A DNA stretch of 49,140 bases from JAEUIG01 sp046349775. GTDB taxonomy: Bacteria > Planctomycetota > Planctomycetia > Planctomycetales > Planctomycetaceae. The translations under genes and the position numbers were made by a program. This document shows positions 35,235 through 42,042 of the stretch, piece by piece. Below the pieces are notes generated by a model. The model worked only from the letters and a program-made list of their open reading frames with translations. It was not told the origin of the DNA and searched no databases. Positions within the stretch are counted from its first letter, which is position 1. The number at the start of each line of letters is the position of its first letter. The stretch covers positions 1 through 49,140 of the forward strand of contig JAXMBS010000042.1 of the NCBI GenBank assembly GCA_046349775.1. The letters run 5' to 3'.

Positions 35235-36230
35235 TCACGCTGGCGGATTCGCGATTCTGGATTCTGGATTTTGGATTTTGGATTCTCCCACTCGTTCTCG
35301 AATGCTGTATGACTCGCGTTCGTGCCCGATGAGCGAGACGATGAGTTCCGCGAGCAGCCCCAGCGAGAGCGCCTGGCCGCCGAGCAGCAATAGCGCGGCC
35401 GAGTAGATCAGCAGCGGACGATTGCCGATCGGTTCAACCTCGAGCCAATGGAAGACGTGCATCAGCACCCACGTGACGGCAAGGTAGAGCAATCCCAGTC
35501 CGCCCAGGGCAAAGCTGAACAATCCGCAGGCGCCCAGCAGATGCTGCGGCCGATGTGAGAAGCTGGTGAGAAACGAAATCGTCAGCAGATCGAGGAAGCC
35601 GCGCAGGAACCTCCGCACGCCGTATTTGGAAACGCCATGCTCGCGCGGCCGGTGATTGACCGGCAGCTCCGTCACCCGAAAGCCGCGGGCGTGCGCCAGC
35701 ACGGGGATGAATCGGTGCCGCTCACCGTATAAGCGGATCTCCGAAGCGACCTCGCTACGGAACAGCTTCAGTCCGCAATTGTGATCGTGCAGCTTCAGGC
35801 CCGTCAGTGCGCCGACCATGCCGTTGAAGACCTTGCTCGGATAGACCTTGTGCCAGGGGTCGAGCCGCCGCTGCTTCCAGCCGTTGACGACGTCGTAGCC
35901 TTCGTGGAGTTTCGCCAGCAACCGCGGAATCTCGGCCGGATCGTCCTGCAGGTCGGCGTCCATCGTGAGGACGAGGTCGCCGCGGATTGATTGCAGACCG
36001 GCGGTCAGCGCGGACGCTTTCCCGAAGTTGCGACGGAAGCGGATGCCCGACACGCGCGGATCGCGGCGGGCGATCTCCGTGATGACCTTCCAGGAGCCGT
36101 CGGTCGAGCCGTCGTCGACGAAAATCACCTCTGCGTCGATGGCCTGCGCCGAGCACGCGGCATCGATCTGCCGGTGGAGTTCCAGCAGACTGTCGGCTTC
36201 ATTCAGGACGGGGATGACGATCGATAGCAC
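35235..36230 (-). CDS. Family 2 glycosyltransferase (polyprenyl-phosphate sugar transferase type)
   Basis: 331 residues from a GTG start at 36230 (MLSIVIPVLNE, the usual family start). It has DDGSTD (39-44), DADLQDDP (91-98, metal-binding), a KVFNGMVGALTGLKLHDHNCGLK segment and two membrane helices at about 232-258 and 272-300. This is the pattern of DPM1/GtrB-like enzymes, which load a sugar from a nucleotide donor onto polyprenyl phosphate at the inner membrane. The last residues (about 315-328, ESKIQNP then ESRIANP) are encoded by an intergenic-type heptanucleotide array, so the gene appears to have been extended into a repeat. The stop faces the hydrolase gene across 43 bases. Confidence 0.92.
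   Translation of the reverse strand: MLSIVIPVLNEADSLLELHRQIDAACSAQAIDAEVIFVDDGSTDGSWKVITEIARRDPRVSGIRFRRNFGKASALTAGLQSIRGDLVLTMDADLQDDPAEIPRLLAKLHEGYDVVNGWKQRRLDPWHKVYPSKVFNGMVGALTGLKLHDHNCGLKLFRSEVASEIRLYGERHRFIPVLAHARGFRVTELPVNHRPREHGVSKYGVRRFLRGFLDLLTISFLTSFSHRPQHLLGACGLFSFALGGLGLLYLAVTWVLMHVFHWLEVEPIGNRPLLIYSAALLLLGGQALSLGLLAELIVSLIGHERESYSIRERVGESKIQNPESRIANPPA
35246..35287. repeat. Heptanucleotide array GATTYTG inside the glycosyltransferase C-terminus
   Basis: Six heptamers in perfect phase: GATTCGC, GATTCTG, GATTCTG, GATTTTG, GATTTTG, GATTCTC. Three units equal seven codons, so the encoded tail repeats every seven residues. The composition is far more AT-rich than the surrounding gene. 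Confidence 0.9.
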
Positions 36231-36233
36231 GGA

Positions 36234-36261
36234 GGTCGCTGGTTATCGGTTGTCGGTTATG
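36234..36261. repeat. Heptanucleotide array GGTTRTC, second locus
   Basis: Units GGTCGCT, GGTTATC, GGTTGTC and GGTTATG in phase. It is the same family as 13234-13261. At both loci it lies just upstream of a minus-strand start codon. Confidence 0.8.
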
Positions 36262-36371
36262 AGGGGCAAATGAGTACAGGATCAAAGGAGCAGAGGGGAA
36301 AACATCTCTGGACAGCCTTCGCCACTCCGTCACTTCCCTTTGCTCCTCTGGTCCTTGAATCCTTTGCTCCT
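36262..36371. repeat. Octanucleotide inverted array (AGGA/TCCT family), copy 2
   Basis: Left arm: 8-base phase at 36262, 36270, 36278, 36286 and 36294, with AGGA or AGGG at most positions. Right arm: TCCT at 36344, 36352, 36360 and 36368 (TCCTCTGG, TCCTTGAA, TCCTTTGC, TCCTCATT). The units match copy 1 nearly one for one. The last unit runs into the stop codon of the phosphatase gene (36371-36373). Confidence 0.8.
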
Positions 36372-37357
36372 CATTTCACTCCGACCTGCGCGAGTGCCGC
36401 CAGGACACGTTCGTGCAGCTTGCCGTTGGTGACGACGACGCCGCGATTTTCGCGCAGCTCGCGACCGAGCCGGAAGTTCAGCGGGCGGCCGCCGACGTCG
36501 GTCGCCATGCCGCCGGCTTCCTCGACGACCAGCACGCCGCCGGCGTGGTCCCAGATCTTCTCGAAGTAATCGGCCTTCGTCGGCAGCCGCAGATAAATGT
36601 CCGCTTCGCCACGGGCAACGACACCGTACTTGGCCTGGCTGTCGAGCCGGGCGCCGGGCTTCGTGATCCCCAGAATCTGCGCGACCTGGGCCGAGTGATC
36701 ATGCGAGCTGTGACCCGACTCGACCGACTCGCAAAATCGGGCCTGCGCCGAATCGGCGGTGGCGCTGACATGAACGCGCTGCGGCGTTCCGCCGGCCAGG
36801 CTGCGGACCCACGCCCCCTGACCGCGAATCGCGGTGAACAGGCACCCCTTGCCGCCGTCGCCGGTTGACGACGGTGGCAGGTTGGGACAGCCGAGGACCG
36901 CGACGTCGATCCGGCCGTCGATCAGCAGGGCCAGGGAGATCGCGTACTGCTCCGAACGGAGGAACCCCTTGGTGCCATCGATGGGGTCGAGGGTCCAATA
37001 GCGGCCACCGGCCGCATCATGACCGCCGCGGTCGATCCAGCCGCAGATGGTGGCTGCATCCGCCGTGATGCCGACCTTTGCGAGCTCGGCTTGCACCCGG
37101 TCGCGGAATGGCTGCTGATCGGGCTCGCGGAGGGCGGCGGCATCTTCTTCGCCCACGATCGGATCATTGGGGAAGGCGGCGGCCAGTCCGCGGCAGACGA
37201 CCGCCTGGCTGGCATAGTCCGCCACGGTGACGGGGCTTTTGTCCTTCTTTTCGAGGACATCCTGCGTGATTTGCGACTGGACCGATTGGCAGACGCGCGC
37301 CGCCAGCGTGACAGCCTCAATCCCGGCCGCCAGTTCCCGTTCGTAGCCTGGAATCAT
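36371..37357 (-). CDS. cysQ: 3'(2'),5'-bisphosphate nucleotidase / inositol-phosphatase family (CysQ-like)
   Basis: 328 residues from the ATG at 37357, with GGAG nine bases upstream. Metal-site motifs are VGEED (68-72), DPIDGTKG (124-131) and WDHAGG near residue 270. The DPIDGTKG form with lysine and overall length match PAP phosphatases (CysQ/Hal2), which turn 3'-phosphoadenosine 5'-phosphate into AMP and so clear a by-product of sulfate activation. A general inositol monophosphatase role cannot be excluded. No other sulfur-assimilation gene is beside it. Confidence 0.88.
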   Translation of the reverse strand: MIPGYERELAAGIEAVTLAARVCQSVQSQITQDVLEKKDKSPVTVADYASQAVVCRGLAAAFPNDPIVGEEDAAALREPDQQPFRDRVQAELAKVGITADAATICGWIDRGGHDAAGGRYWTLDPIDGTKGFLRSEQYAISLALLIDGRIDVAVLGCPNLPPSSTGDGGKGCLFTAIRGQGAWVRSLAGGTPQRVHVSATADSAQARFCESVESGHSSHDHSAQVAQILGITKPGARLDSQAKYGVVARGEADIYLRLPTKADYFEKIWDHAGGVLVVEEAGGMATDVGGRPLNFRLGRELRENRGVVVTNGKLHERVLAALAQVGVK

Positions 37358-37401
37358 GGCAGAAGACTCCTTTCGTGAATGACCGGGAGTATAGCGATGG
37401 G

Positions 37402-37542
37402 AGGATTAAAGGAGCAGAGGAGCAAAGGGGGACGGGACGAAGTGGCAGAGTGACAGAGTGGCAAACTGGCGGAGACCTGTATCCAATGCCACTTTGACGC
37501 TCCGTCCCCTTTGATCCTTTGCTCCTGAAATCCTTTCCTCCT
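37402..37542. repeat. Octanucleotide inverted array (AGGA/TCCT family), copy 3
   Basis: Left arm: AGGA at 37402, 37410 and 37418, then AGGG at 37426. Right arm: CCCT at 37507 and TCCT at 37515, 37523, 37531 and 37539. An inner 8-bp pairing (37440-37447 with 37487-37494) and another 8-base array (AGTGGCAG, AGTGACAG, AGTGGCAA from 37441) extend the structure. The right arm ends one base before the aldolase ATG at 37544, in place of a ribosome site. Confidence 0.85.
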
Positions 37543-37543
37543 C

Positions 37544-38341
37544 ATGAAAAAGAATCCCGTCAAAGCGGCCCTCCGCGCCGGACAGCCGCAGGTCGGCACC
37601 TGGCTCTCCACCGGCGACCTGATGGCCACGCGCGTGATTGCTCGCGTCGGATTTCCCTGGCTGACGGTCGACCTGGAGCACTCGCCGATCGACTGGAGCA
37701 CGGCCGGAATGCTGTTCGGGGCGATCGCCGATGCCGGCTGCGTCCCGCTGGCCCGCGTGCCGCGCGGCGACCATGACCACATCAAGCGGGTGCTGGACGC
37801 CGGGGCATTCGGGATCGTGGTCCCGATGGTCAACACCGTCGAGCAGGCGAAGGAAACGATCGCCGCCGCCAAGTATCCGCCGGTCGGCAACCGTTCGCTC
37901 GGCGGCACGCTGCACGCCCTCAACTTCGCCGCCACGCCGGGGGACTACTATCGCAAGGCGAACGACGAAATCCTGGTCGTCCTGCAGACGGAATCCCCGC
38001 AGGGGGTCGAGAATGCCGAGGCGATCTACAGCCTGCCGGGAGTCGACGCCATCTTCGTTGGGCCGAACGACCTGACGGCCCAGATGCGCAGTCCGGACGG
38101 CGTTGATCCGTCGCCGGCTGAACTGGAGGCGATGCTCCAGCGCGTGCTAGCCGCAGGAAAGAAAGTCGGTACACCGGTCGGCCTGCATGTGCAGTCGGTG
38201 GACGACGTGAAGAAGCGGATCGGCGAGGGCTGGCAGTTCATCGCGCTCGGAAGCGAACTGCGGATGATGAGCGTCACGGCCCAGCAATGGGCGACAGGTC
38301 TCAACCTGCGTCCGCCAGGGGGTGAACTGGCGCGGTATTAA
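37544..38341 (+). CDS. HpcH/HpaI-family aldolase, second copy
   Basis: 265 residues. Family landmarks are TVDLEHSPIDW, ARVPRGDHDHIKRVLDAGAFGIVVPMV, the conserved glutamate in LQTESPQGVENA and the GPNDLTAQM loop. It is closer in pattern to HpaI/GarL-type pyruvate aldolases than the copy at 12394, with which it shares only the family motifs. It should cleave 4-hydroxy-2-oxo acids with a divalent metal. The neighbours (CysQ-like phosphatase, upp) give no pathway hint. There is no Shine-Dalgarno sequence; the bases before the ATG are CCTCCTC. Confidence 0.9.
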   Translation: MKKNPVKAALRAGQPQVGTWLSTGDLMATRVIARVGFPWLTVDLEHSPIDWSTAGMLFGAIADAGCVPLARVPRGDHDHIKRVLDAGAFGIVVPMVNTVEQAKETIAAAKYPPVGNRSLGGTLHALNFAATPGDYYRKANDEILVVLQTESPQGVENAEAIYSLPGVDAIFVGPNDLTAQMRSPDGVDPSPAELEAMLQRVLAAGKKVGTPVGLHVQSVDDVKKRIGEGWQFIALGSELRMMSVTAQQWATGLNLRPPGGELARY

Positions 38342-38379
38342 CGGTCCTTGGTCCACTGTCGCTCGTCCATTGAGCAGCT

Positions 38380-39024
38380 ATGTCGCTCCATGTATTGAAC
38401 CACCCCCTGGGGCAGTGCTCGCTGTCCCACTTACGGTCTGCCGAGACTCCGCCGGCGGAATTCCGCCACGCTCTGCGCCAGATCGTCACATTGCTGGCTT
38501 GTGAAGCGACGCGCGATCTAGCGACCCGCGAAGTCGAAATCGAAACGCCACTGTGCCGAACGACCGGTCACGTCCTCACACAGTCGGTCGCCCTCGTGCC
38601 GATTCTCCGCGCCGGCCTTGGGATGGTCGATCCGCTGCTGGAACTGCTGCCGGAGGCACAGGTTTGGCATCTCGGAATCTATCGCGACGAGGTAACGGCA
38701 CAGCCGGTTGAATATTACAGCAAGCTGCCGCAGCAGCATCCGGCCGATGTGGCCCTGGTCCTCGACCCAATGCTGGCGACCGCCGGGTCAGCGACAGCCG
38801 CGCTGGCAAAGCTGCAGGCGTGGGGCGTGCCGCAGTCGAAGCTGTTGTCGGTGATAGCGGCTCGGGAAGGCGTGGAGCGGGTCGAGCGCGAGTTTCCGAA
38901 TGTGCAGATTTACGTAGGGGCCGTCGATCCGGAACTCAACAGCCGGAAGTTCATCGTGCCGGGGCTCGGCGACGCGGGGGACCGGCAGTTCAATACCGGG
39001 GGAGCGACGGAACACATCGCGTGA
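38380..39024 (+). CDS. upp: Uracil phosphoribosyltransferase
   Basis: 214 residues. VPILRAGLGM (73-82), the PRPP loop LVLDPMLATAGSA (about 127-138) and the uracil-binding GLGDAGDR (195-202) are all present, and the length is standard. It converts uracil and PRPP to UMP and diphosphate in pyrimidine salvage. It starts 38 bases after the aldolase stop, so co-transcription is possible though functionally unrelated. Confidence 0.95.
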   Translation: MSLHVLNHPLGQCSLSHLRSAETPPAEFRHALRQIVTLLACEATRDLATREVEIETPLCRTTGHVLTQSVALVPILRAGLGMVDPLLELLPEAQVWHLGIYRDEVTAQPVEYYSKLPQQHPADVALVLDPMLATAGSATAALAKLQAWGVPQSKLLSVIAAREGVERVEREFPNVQIYVGAVDPELNSRKFIVPGLGDAGDRQFNTGGATEHIA

Positions 39025-39032
39025 GGCGATTC

Positions 39033-39119
39033 GTCAATTGTTGATCGTCAATTGTCAATGGTTAATCGACGACGCCGGAAATGAATGACAATCGACCATT
39101 GACCACTAACAATTGACCA
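39033..39119. repeat. Heptanucleotide inverted array between convergent genes
   Basis: Left arm: five heptamers at 39033-39067 (GTCAATT, GTTGATC, GTCAATT, GTCAATG, GTTAATC). Right arm: five at 39085-39119 (ATGACAA, TCGACCA, TTGACCA, CTAACAA, TTGACCA). Perfect pairings are 39033-39042 with 39108-39117 and 39055-39062 with 39095-39102. It fills the spacer between the upp stop and the stop at 39122. It could act as a bidirectional terminator-like hairpin, but no T tract is present. Confidence 0.85.
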
Positions 39120-39121
39120 AA

Positions 39122-39883
39122 TCACGGCTTCGCATCGGCCGCTTCGCGTTCAGCACGCTTGCGCTCGGCATACTCCGCGAGGATACCTTCGGGATCAGCA
39201 TCGAAGGCCTGTTTGCAACCGCTGCAGCAGACGTAGTAGGTCTGCCCCTTGTAGCTGACCGTGATCGTGCCGAGGCCGCCAGTGACAACGCACTCTGGGC
39301 CGTTGGAATCCTTGTCGGCAAGACGCGTACCGGCCCGCGTGTAGCCGACCTCCGCCACGCGCTGCCAGGTCTTCTGCGCCTCGCGGCGTTTCTCGAACAG
39401 GATCAGCGTACGCTTCTCGTTAAGCTGCGTGAGCGTGACGCGATGGAGATCGCCGGCGGAATCAGCGTCGGATTCGGCGATCAGCTTGTCCTTGTCGAAG
39501 TTGCCAGAATAGGTGCGGGTTGAGTCGTCGGGCAGCGTGACCGCGAACTGGTACTTTTCAGACTTCGGGTCGTACGTCAGTCGCGCCGTTTTGATGTGCT
39601 GGCCGTCGGCGACGTCGTAGCGAATGGCGACGCCCTGCTCGAAGTCCCAGACCCAGGCGGCGGTCTCCGTCCAGGCCCCCTGGTTGGACCCGCGTCGAAT
39701 CTGACCGGCGCCGCGCCAGTCGCCGATCAGGCCATTAAGGGCCGCGAGCGCGGCTTTTTCGGCGACGACGTCGGACTTGGGGGCCGTCTCATCTGCAACC
39801 GCAAGTACGCAGAACGACAGAACTAGCGCTGCAATCGACGCGTGCGATGCCGACCAACCGCGACGGGAGCGTGAATCCAACAT
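39122..39883 (-). CDS. Secreted protein with C-terminal YHS/TRASH-like cysteine motif
   Basis: 253 residues from the ATG at 39883, which gives a signal peptide (HASIAALVLSFCVLAVADE); upstream codons are not convincing. Residues 45-180 form a domain with GLIGDWRGAGQIRRG and alternating strands, resembling a lipocalin-like or DUF1579-like barrel. Near the C-terminus, PECVV and, about 20 residues later, YYVCCSGCKQAFDADP match metal-binding YHS/TRASH cysteine patterns. A role in binding copper or another metal outside the cytoplasm is plausible but inferred. Confidence 0.75.
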   Translation of the reverse strand: MLDSRSRRGWSASHASIAALVLSFCVLAVADETAPKSDVVAEKAALAALNGLIGDWRGAGQIRRGSNQGAWTETAAWVWDFEQGVAIRYDVADGQHIKTARLTYDPKSEKYQFAVTLPDDSTRTYSGNFDKDKLIAESDADSAGDLHRVTLTQLNEKRTLILFEKRREAQKTWQRVAEVGYTRAGTRLADKDSNGPECVVTGGLGTITVSYKGQTYYVCCSGCKQAFDADPEGILAEYAERKRAEREAADAKP

Positions 39884-39980
39884 GAACAGCTCACTCCGCT
39901 CGCTGCAAGCCCACTTGGGAAAACCTGCAACACTTTGCAGATTTGGTTGCCTCCGCACGTCAGGCAGCACAAAAAACTGA

Positions 39981-40101
39981 ACAGAAGGTCACGAAGGCCA
40001 CAAAGCAGAAGATTGTGGAGTCAAATTAAGGACCACGAGTCGCGGCGAACACCTCAAATTCTAGCCCTTCGTGTCCTTCGTGACCTTCGTGACCTTCTGT
40101 A
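39981..40101. repeat. Nonanucleotide inverted array CCTTCGTGA with 17-bp perfect arms
   Basis: Right arm: CCTTCGTGT, CCTTCGTGA, CCTTCGTGA and CCTTCTGTA in exact phase at 40066-40101. Left arm: GAAGGTCAC and GAAGGCCAC from 39984. Bases 39981-39997 and 40084-40100 are perfect reverse complements. It lies between ilvE and the YHS-like gene, both on the minus strand. Confidence 0.88.
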
Positions 40102-40124
40102 AACCCCTTCTGCATCTTCTGTGC

Positions 40125-40988
40125 TTACGCATTGCCGCGGGCCAGGCGTTGGAATCTTGCGCGCAAATCCTGAGTGATCGGGCCAGGTTTGCCGTCTCCA
40201 ATCTGGCGTCCGTCGAGCTTGACACACGGAATCACTTCCGCCGCCGTGCCTGTCAGGAAACATTCGTCGGCTGCGAAAATGTCGTGCCGGAGCAGCGGGA
40301 TTTCCTGGACGGAAATGCCGGCGTCTTTCGCCAGGCCGATCACGGCGTTGCGGGTGATGCCTTCGAGGATGCCGGCCTCCGTAGACGGAGTCTTCAGCAC
40401 CCTCTTCTTCACAATGAAGATGTTGTCGCCGGTACATTCGGCAACTTCCCCTTTGTGATTGAGCATCAGGGCTTCCTGGCACCCGGCGTCGGTGGCTTCG
40501 ATCTTCGCCAGGATGTTGTTGAGGTAGTTCAGCGACTTGATCCGCGGGCTGAGCGCGCCGGGATGATTGCGAAGGGTGCTGGCAGTGATGATCGCCAGTC
40601 CGTCTCGGTAGAACTCCTCCGGGTACAGGGTGATCGTATCGGCAATGACGATCACCTGCGGATGGCTGGTCTTGCGGATGTCGAGCCCCAGGTAGCCGGC
40701 GCCGCGCGTGACCACGAGCCGGACATAGCCGTCGACGATGCCGTTGGCGGCGACGGTTTTTTCGACGGCCGCGATCATTTCCGGCTTGCTGATGGGGATC
40801 GTCAAACGGATCGCCAGAGCGCTTTCGTACAGCCGGTCAATATGTTCGGCATGCAGGAAGACCTTGCGGTTGTAGACGCGGATCCCCTCGAAGACGCCGT
40901 CGCCATAGAGGAGTCCGTGGTCGTACACGCTGAGCCTGGCGTGTTCCTTGTCGATCAGTTGGCCGTCGATGTAGACCTTCAGCGACAT
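40125..40988 (-). CDS. ilvE: Branched-chain amino acid aminotransferase (class IV)
   Basis: 287 residues from the ATG at 40988. Class IV transaminase marks are YGDGVFEGIRVYN (28-40), the PLP lysine Lys151 (SPRIKSLNYLNNILAK), EALMLNHKGEVAECTGDNIF and the TAAEVIP loop. It exchanges amino groups between Leu/Ile/Val and 2-oxoglutarate. D-amino acid transaminases share the fold, but the motif set is the IlvE type. It is downstream of lolD on the same strand across a hairpin-rich 204-base spacer. Confidence 0.9.
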   Translation of the reverse strand: MSLKVYIDGQLIDKEHARLSVYDHGLLYGDGVFEGIRVYNRKVFLHAEHIDRLYESALAIRLTIPISKPEMIAAVEKTVAANGIVDGYVRLVVTRGAGYLGLDIRKTSHPQVIVIADTITLYPEEFYRDGLAIITASTLRNHPGALSPRIKSLNYLNNILAKIEATDAGCQEALMLNHKGEVAECTGDNIFIVKKRVLKTPSTEAGILEGITRNAVIGLAKDAGISVQEIPLLRHDIFAADECFLTGTAAEVIPCVKLDGRQIGDGKPGPITQDLRARFQRLARGNA

Positions 40989-41017
40989 GATTGGGAAGCC
41001 GGTTCTGGATGCGAAAA

Positions 41018-41039
41018 CGCCCGGCGCTCGGGCCGGGCG
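41018..41039 (-). terminator. Intrinsic-terminator-like hairpin after lolD
   Basis: Perfect 8-bp GC stem 41018-41025 with 41032-41039, loop of six. On the minus strand the stem is followed by TTTTCG. It lies downstream of the lolD stop and upstream of ilvE, so it could separate the two transcripts. The T run is only four bases. Confidence 0.45.
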
Positions 41040-41051
41040 AAAGTTGGAGTT

Positions 41052-41179
41052 CCGCCTTCAGGCGGTCGCGCGCTCTTCGCTGCGAAGGGTGCGGTCGGTG
41101 GACACGCGGCGCCGCGAGCGGGTTCGCGGGCACTGGCACAGCCAGTGGCGCCCGCTGTCCACGGAGATCAACTCCGTGG
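41052..41179. repeat. Cluster of hairpins in the lolD/ilvE spacer
   Basis: At least three further perfect stems: 41052-41056 with 41061-41065 (loop TTCA); 41131-41137 with 41141-41147 (CACTGGC/GCCAGTG), extended by GCGGG/CCCGC; and 41159-41166 with 41172-41179 (CCACGGAG/CTCCGTGG). The middle one resembles the CACTGCT element at 26849. They look like remnants of several mobile-type palindromic repeats inserted side by side. Confidence 0.6.
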
Positions 41180-41192
41180 TTCATTGTGACGT

Positions 41193-41969
41193 CTAGGCCG
41201 CTTCTTCCAGGGTCTGGATGCGGCCTTCGTTCAGGCGGACGATCCGTTGCGCCTGATTCGCGAGCCGCTCGTCGTGCGTCACCATGATGATAGTCAGCTG
41301 TTCATTCGCGTTCAATCGGGCCAGAACGTCCATGATCTCACCGCCGGTGCGCGAATCGAGGTTGCCGGTCGGCTCGTCCGCCAGCAAAACGCGCGGCTTG
41401 CCGACGAGCGCCCGCGCGATCGCGGCCCGCTGCATTTCGCCGCCGGACAGCTCGGATGGCCTGTGCTGCAACCGGTGGTCGAGACCGACCTTCTTGAGGA
41501 TGTCGGCCGCGTCGTCCTGCAACTGCTTGCGCTTTTTCCAGTACTCCCAGGCGGAGTAGCGGATCATCAACGGAGCGAGGACGTTCTCGAGCAGCGTGAG
41601 TTCGGGGAGCAAGTGATAAAACTGGAACACGAAGCCGAAGACGAGGTTGCGGAGTTCGTCACGCGTGCTGGCGGGGAGGTCGTCGATTCGGCGGCCTTCG
41701 AGGCGGACTTCTCCCTGATCGGTGGTGTCGAGCAGGCCGAGCAGGTGCAGCAGGGTACTCTTGCCGCAGCCCGACTTGCCGACGATCGCCAGAAACTCGC
41801 TGCGCCCGACGCACAGGTCGACCCCGCGCAGGACGGGAACCTTGTGGTCCCCCTTGCGATAGGCCTTGTGCAGCGCGACGGCGGAGATGTGCGTCGGCAA
41901 CGGACCTTTGACCGGCTTTTGAGCCGAACTGGACCGCGGGGCGGTCGTGGACATCTTGATCACCGACAT
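41193..41969 (-). CDS. lolD: LolD-like ABC transporter ATP-binding protein
   Basis: 258 residues from the ATG at 41969. Walker A is GKSGCGKST (Lys70), the Q-loop is in FVFQFYHLLPELT, the signature is LSGGEMQR, Walker B is VLLADEPTGNLDS and the H-loop is VTHD. The FQFYHLLPELT sequence and the neighbour upstream are typical of LolD/MacB-type ATPases that drive lipoprotein release from the inner membrane. It follows the FtsX-like permease by 73 bases on the same strand. Residues 1-28 form an unusual Ser/Pro-rich extension before the ATPase core. Confidence 0.9.
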   Translation of the reverse strand: MSVIKMSTTAPRSSSAQKPVKGPLPTHISAVALHKAYRKGDHKVPVLRGVDLCVGRSEFLAIVGKSGCGKSTLLHLLGLLDTTDQGEVRLEGRRIDDLPASTRDELRNLVFGFVFQFYHLLPELTLLENVLAPLMIRYSAWEYWKKRKQLQDDAADILKKVGLDHRLQHRPSELSGGEMQRAAIARALVGKPRVLLADEPTGNLDSRTGGEIMDVLARLNANEQLTIIMVTHDERLANQAQRIVRLNEGRIQTLEEAA

Positions 41970-41988
41970 GGCGAAGTCCTTTTCGCAC

Positions 41989-42042
41989 GCGAGCGGCGGG
42001 GTTCAGCCCCGCCGTACCGCCGGGCTAAACCCGTCGGCTCGC
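41989..42042. repeat. Double-hairpin (cruciform-like) palindromic element
   Basis: The outer stem is GCGAGC (41989-41994) with GCTCGC (42037-42042). Inside it are a stem CGGCGGGG/CCCCGCCG (41994-42001 with 42007-42014) and a shorter CGGG/CCCG (42021-42024 with 42030-42033). It fills the lolD/permease spacer and ends at the base before the permease stop codon (42043). Confidence 0.65.

Noticed and set aside
35246..35287. Possible CRISPR array
   Set aside because: Units are 7 bases without spacers; this is a short tandem repeat.
39033..39119. Classical Rho-independent terminator
   Set aside because: The stem is interrupted and AT-rich and no T tract follows on either strand; kept only as a repeat with possible terminator-like role.
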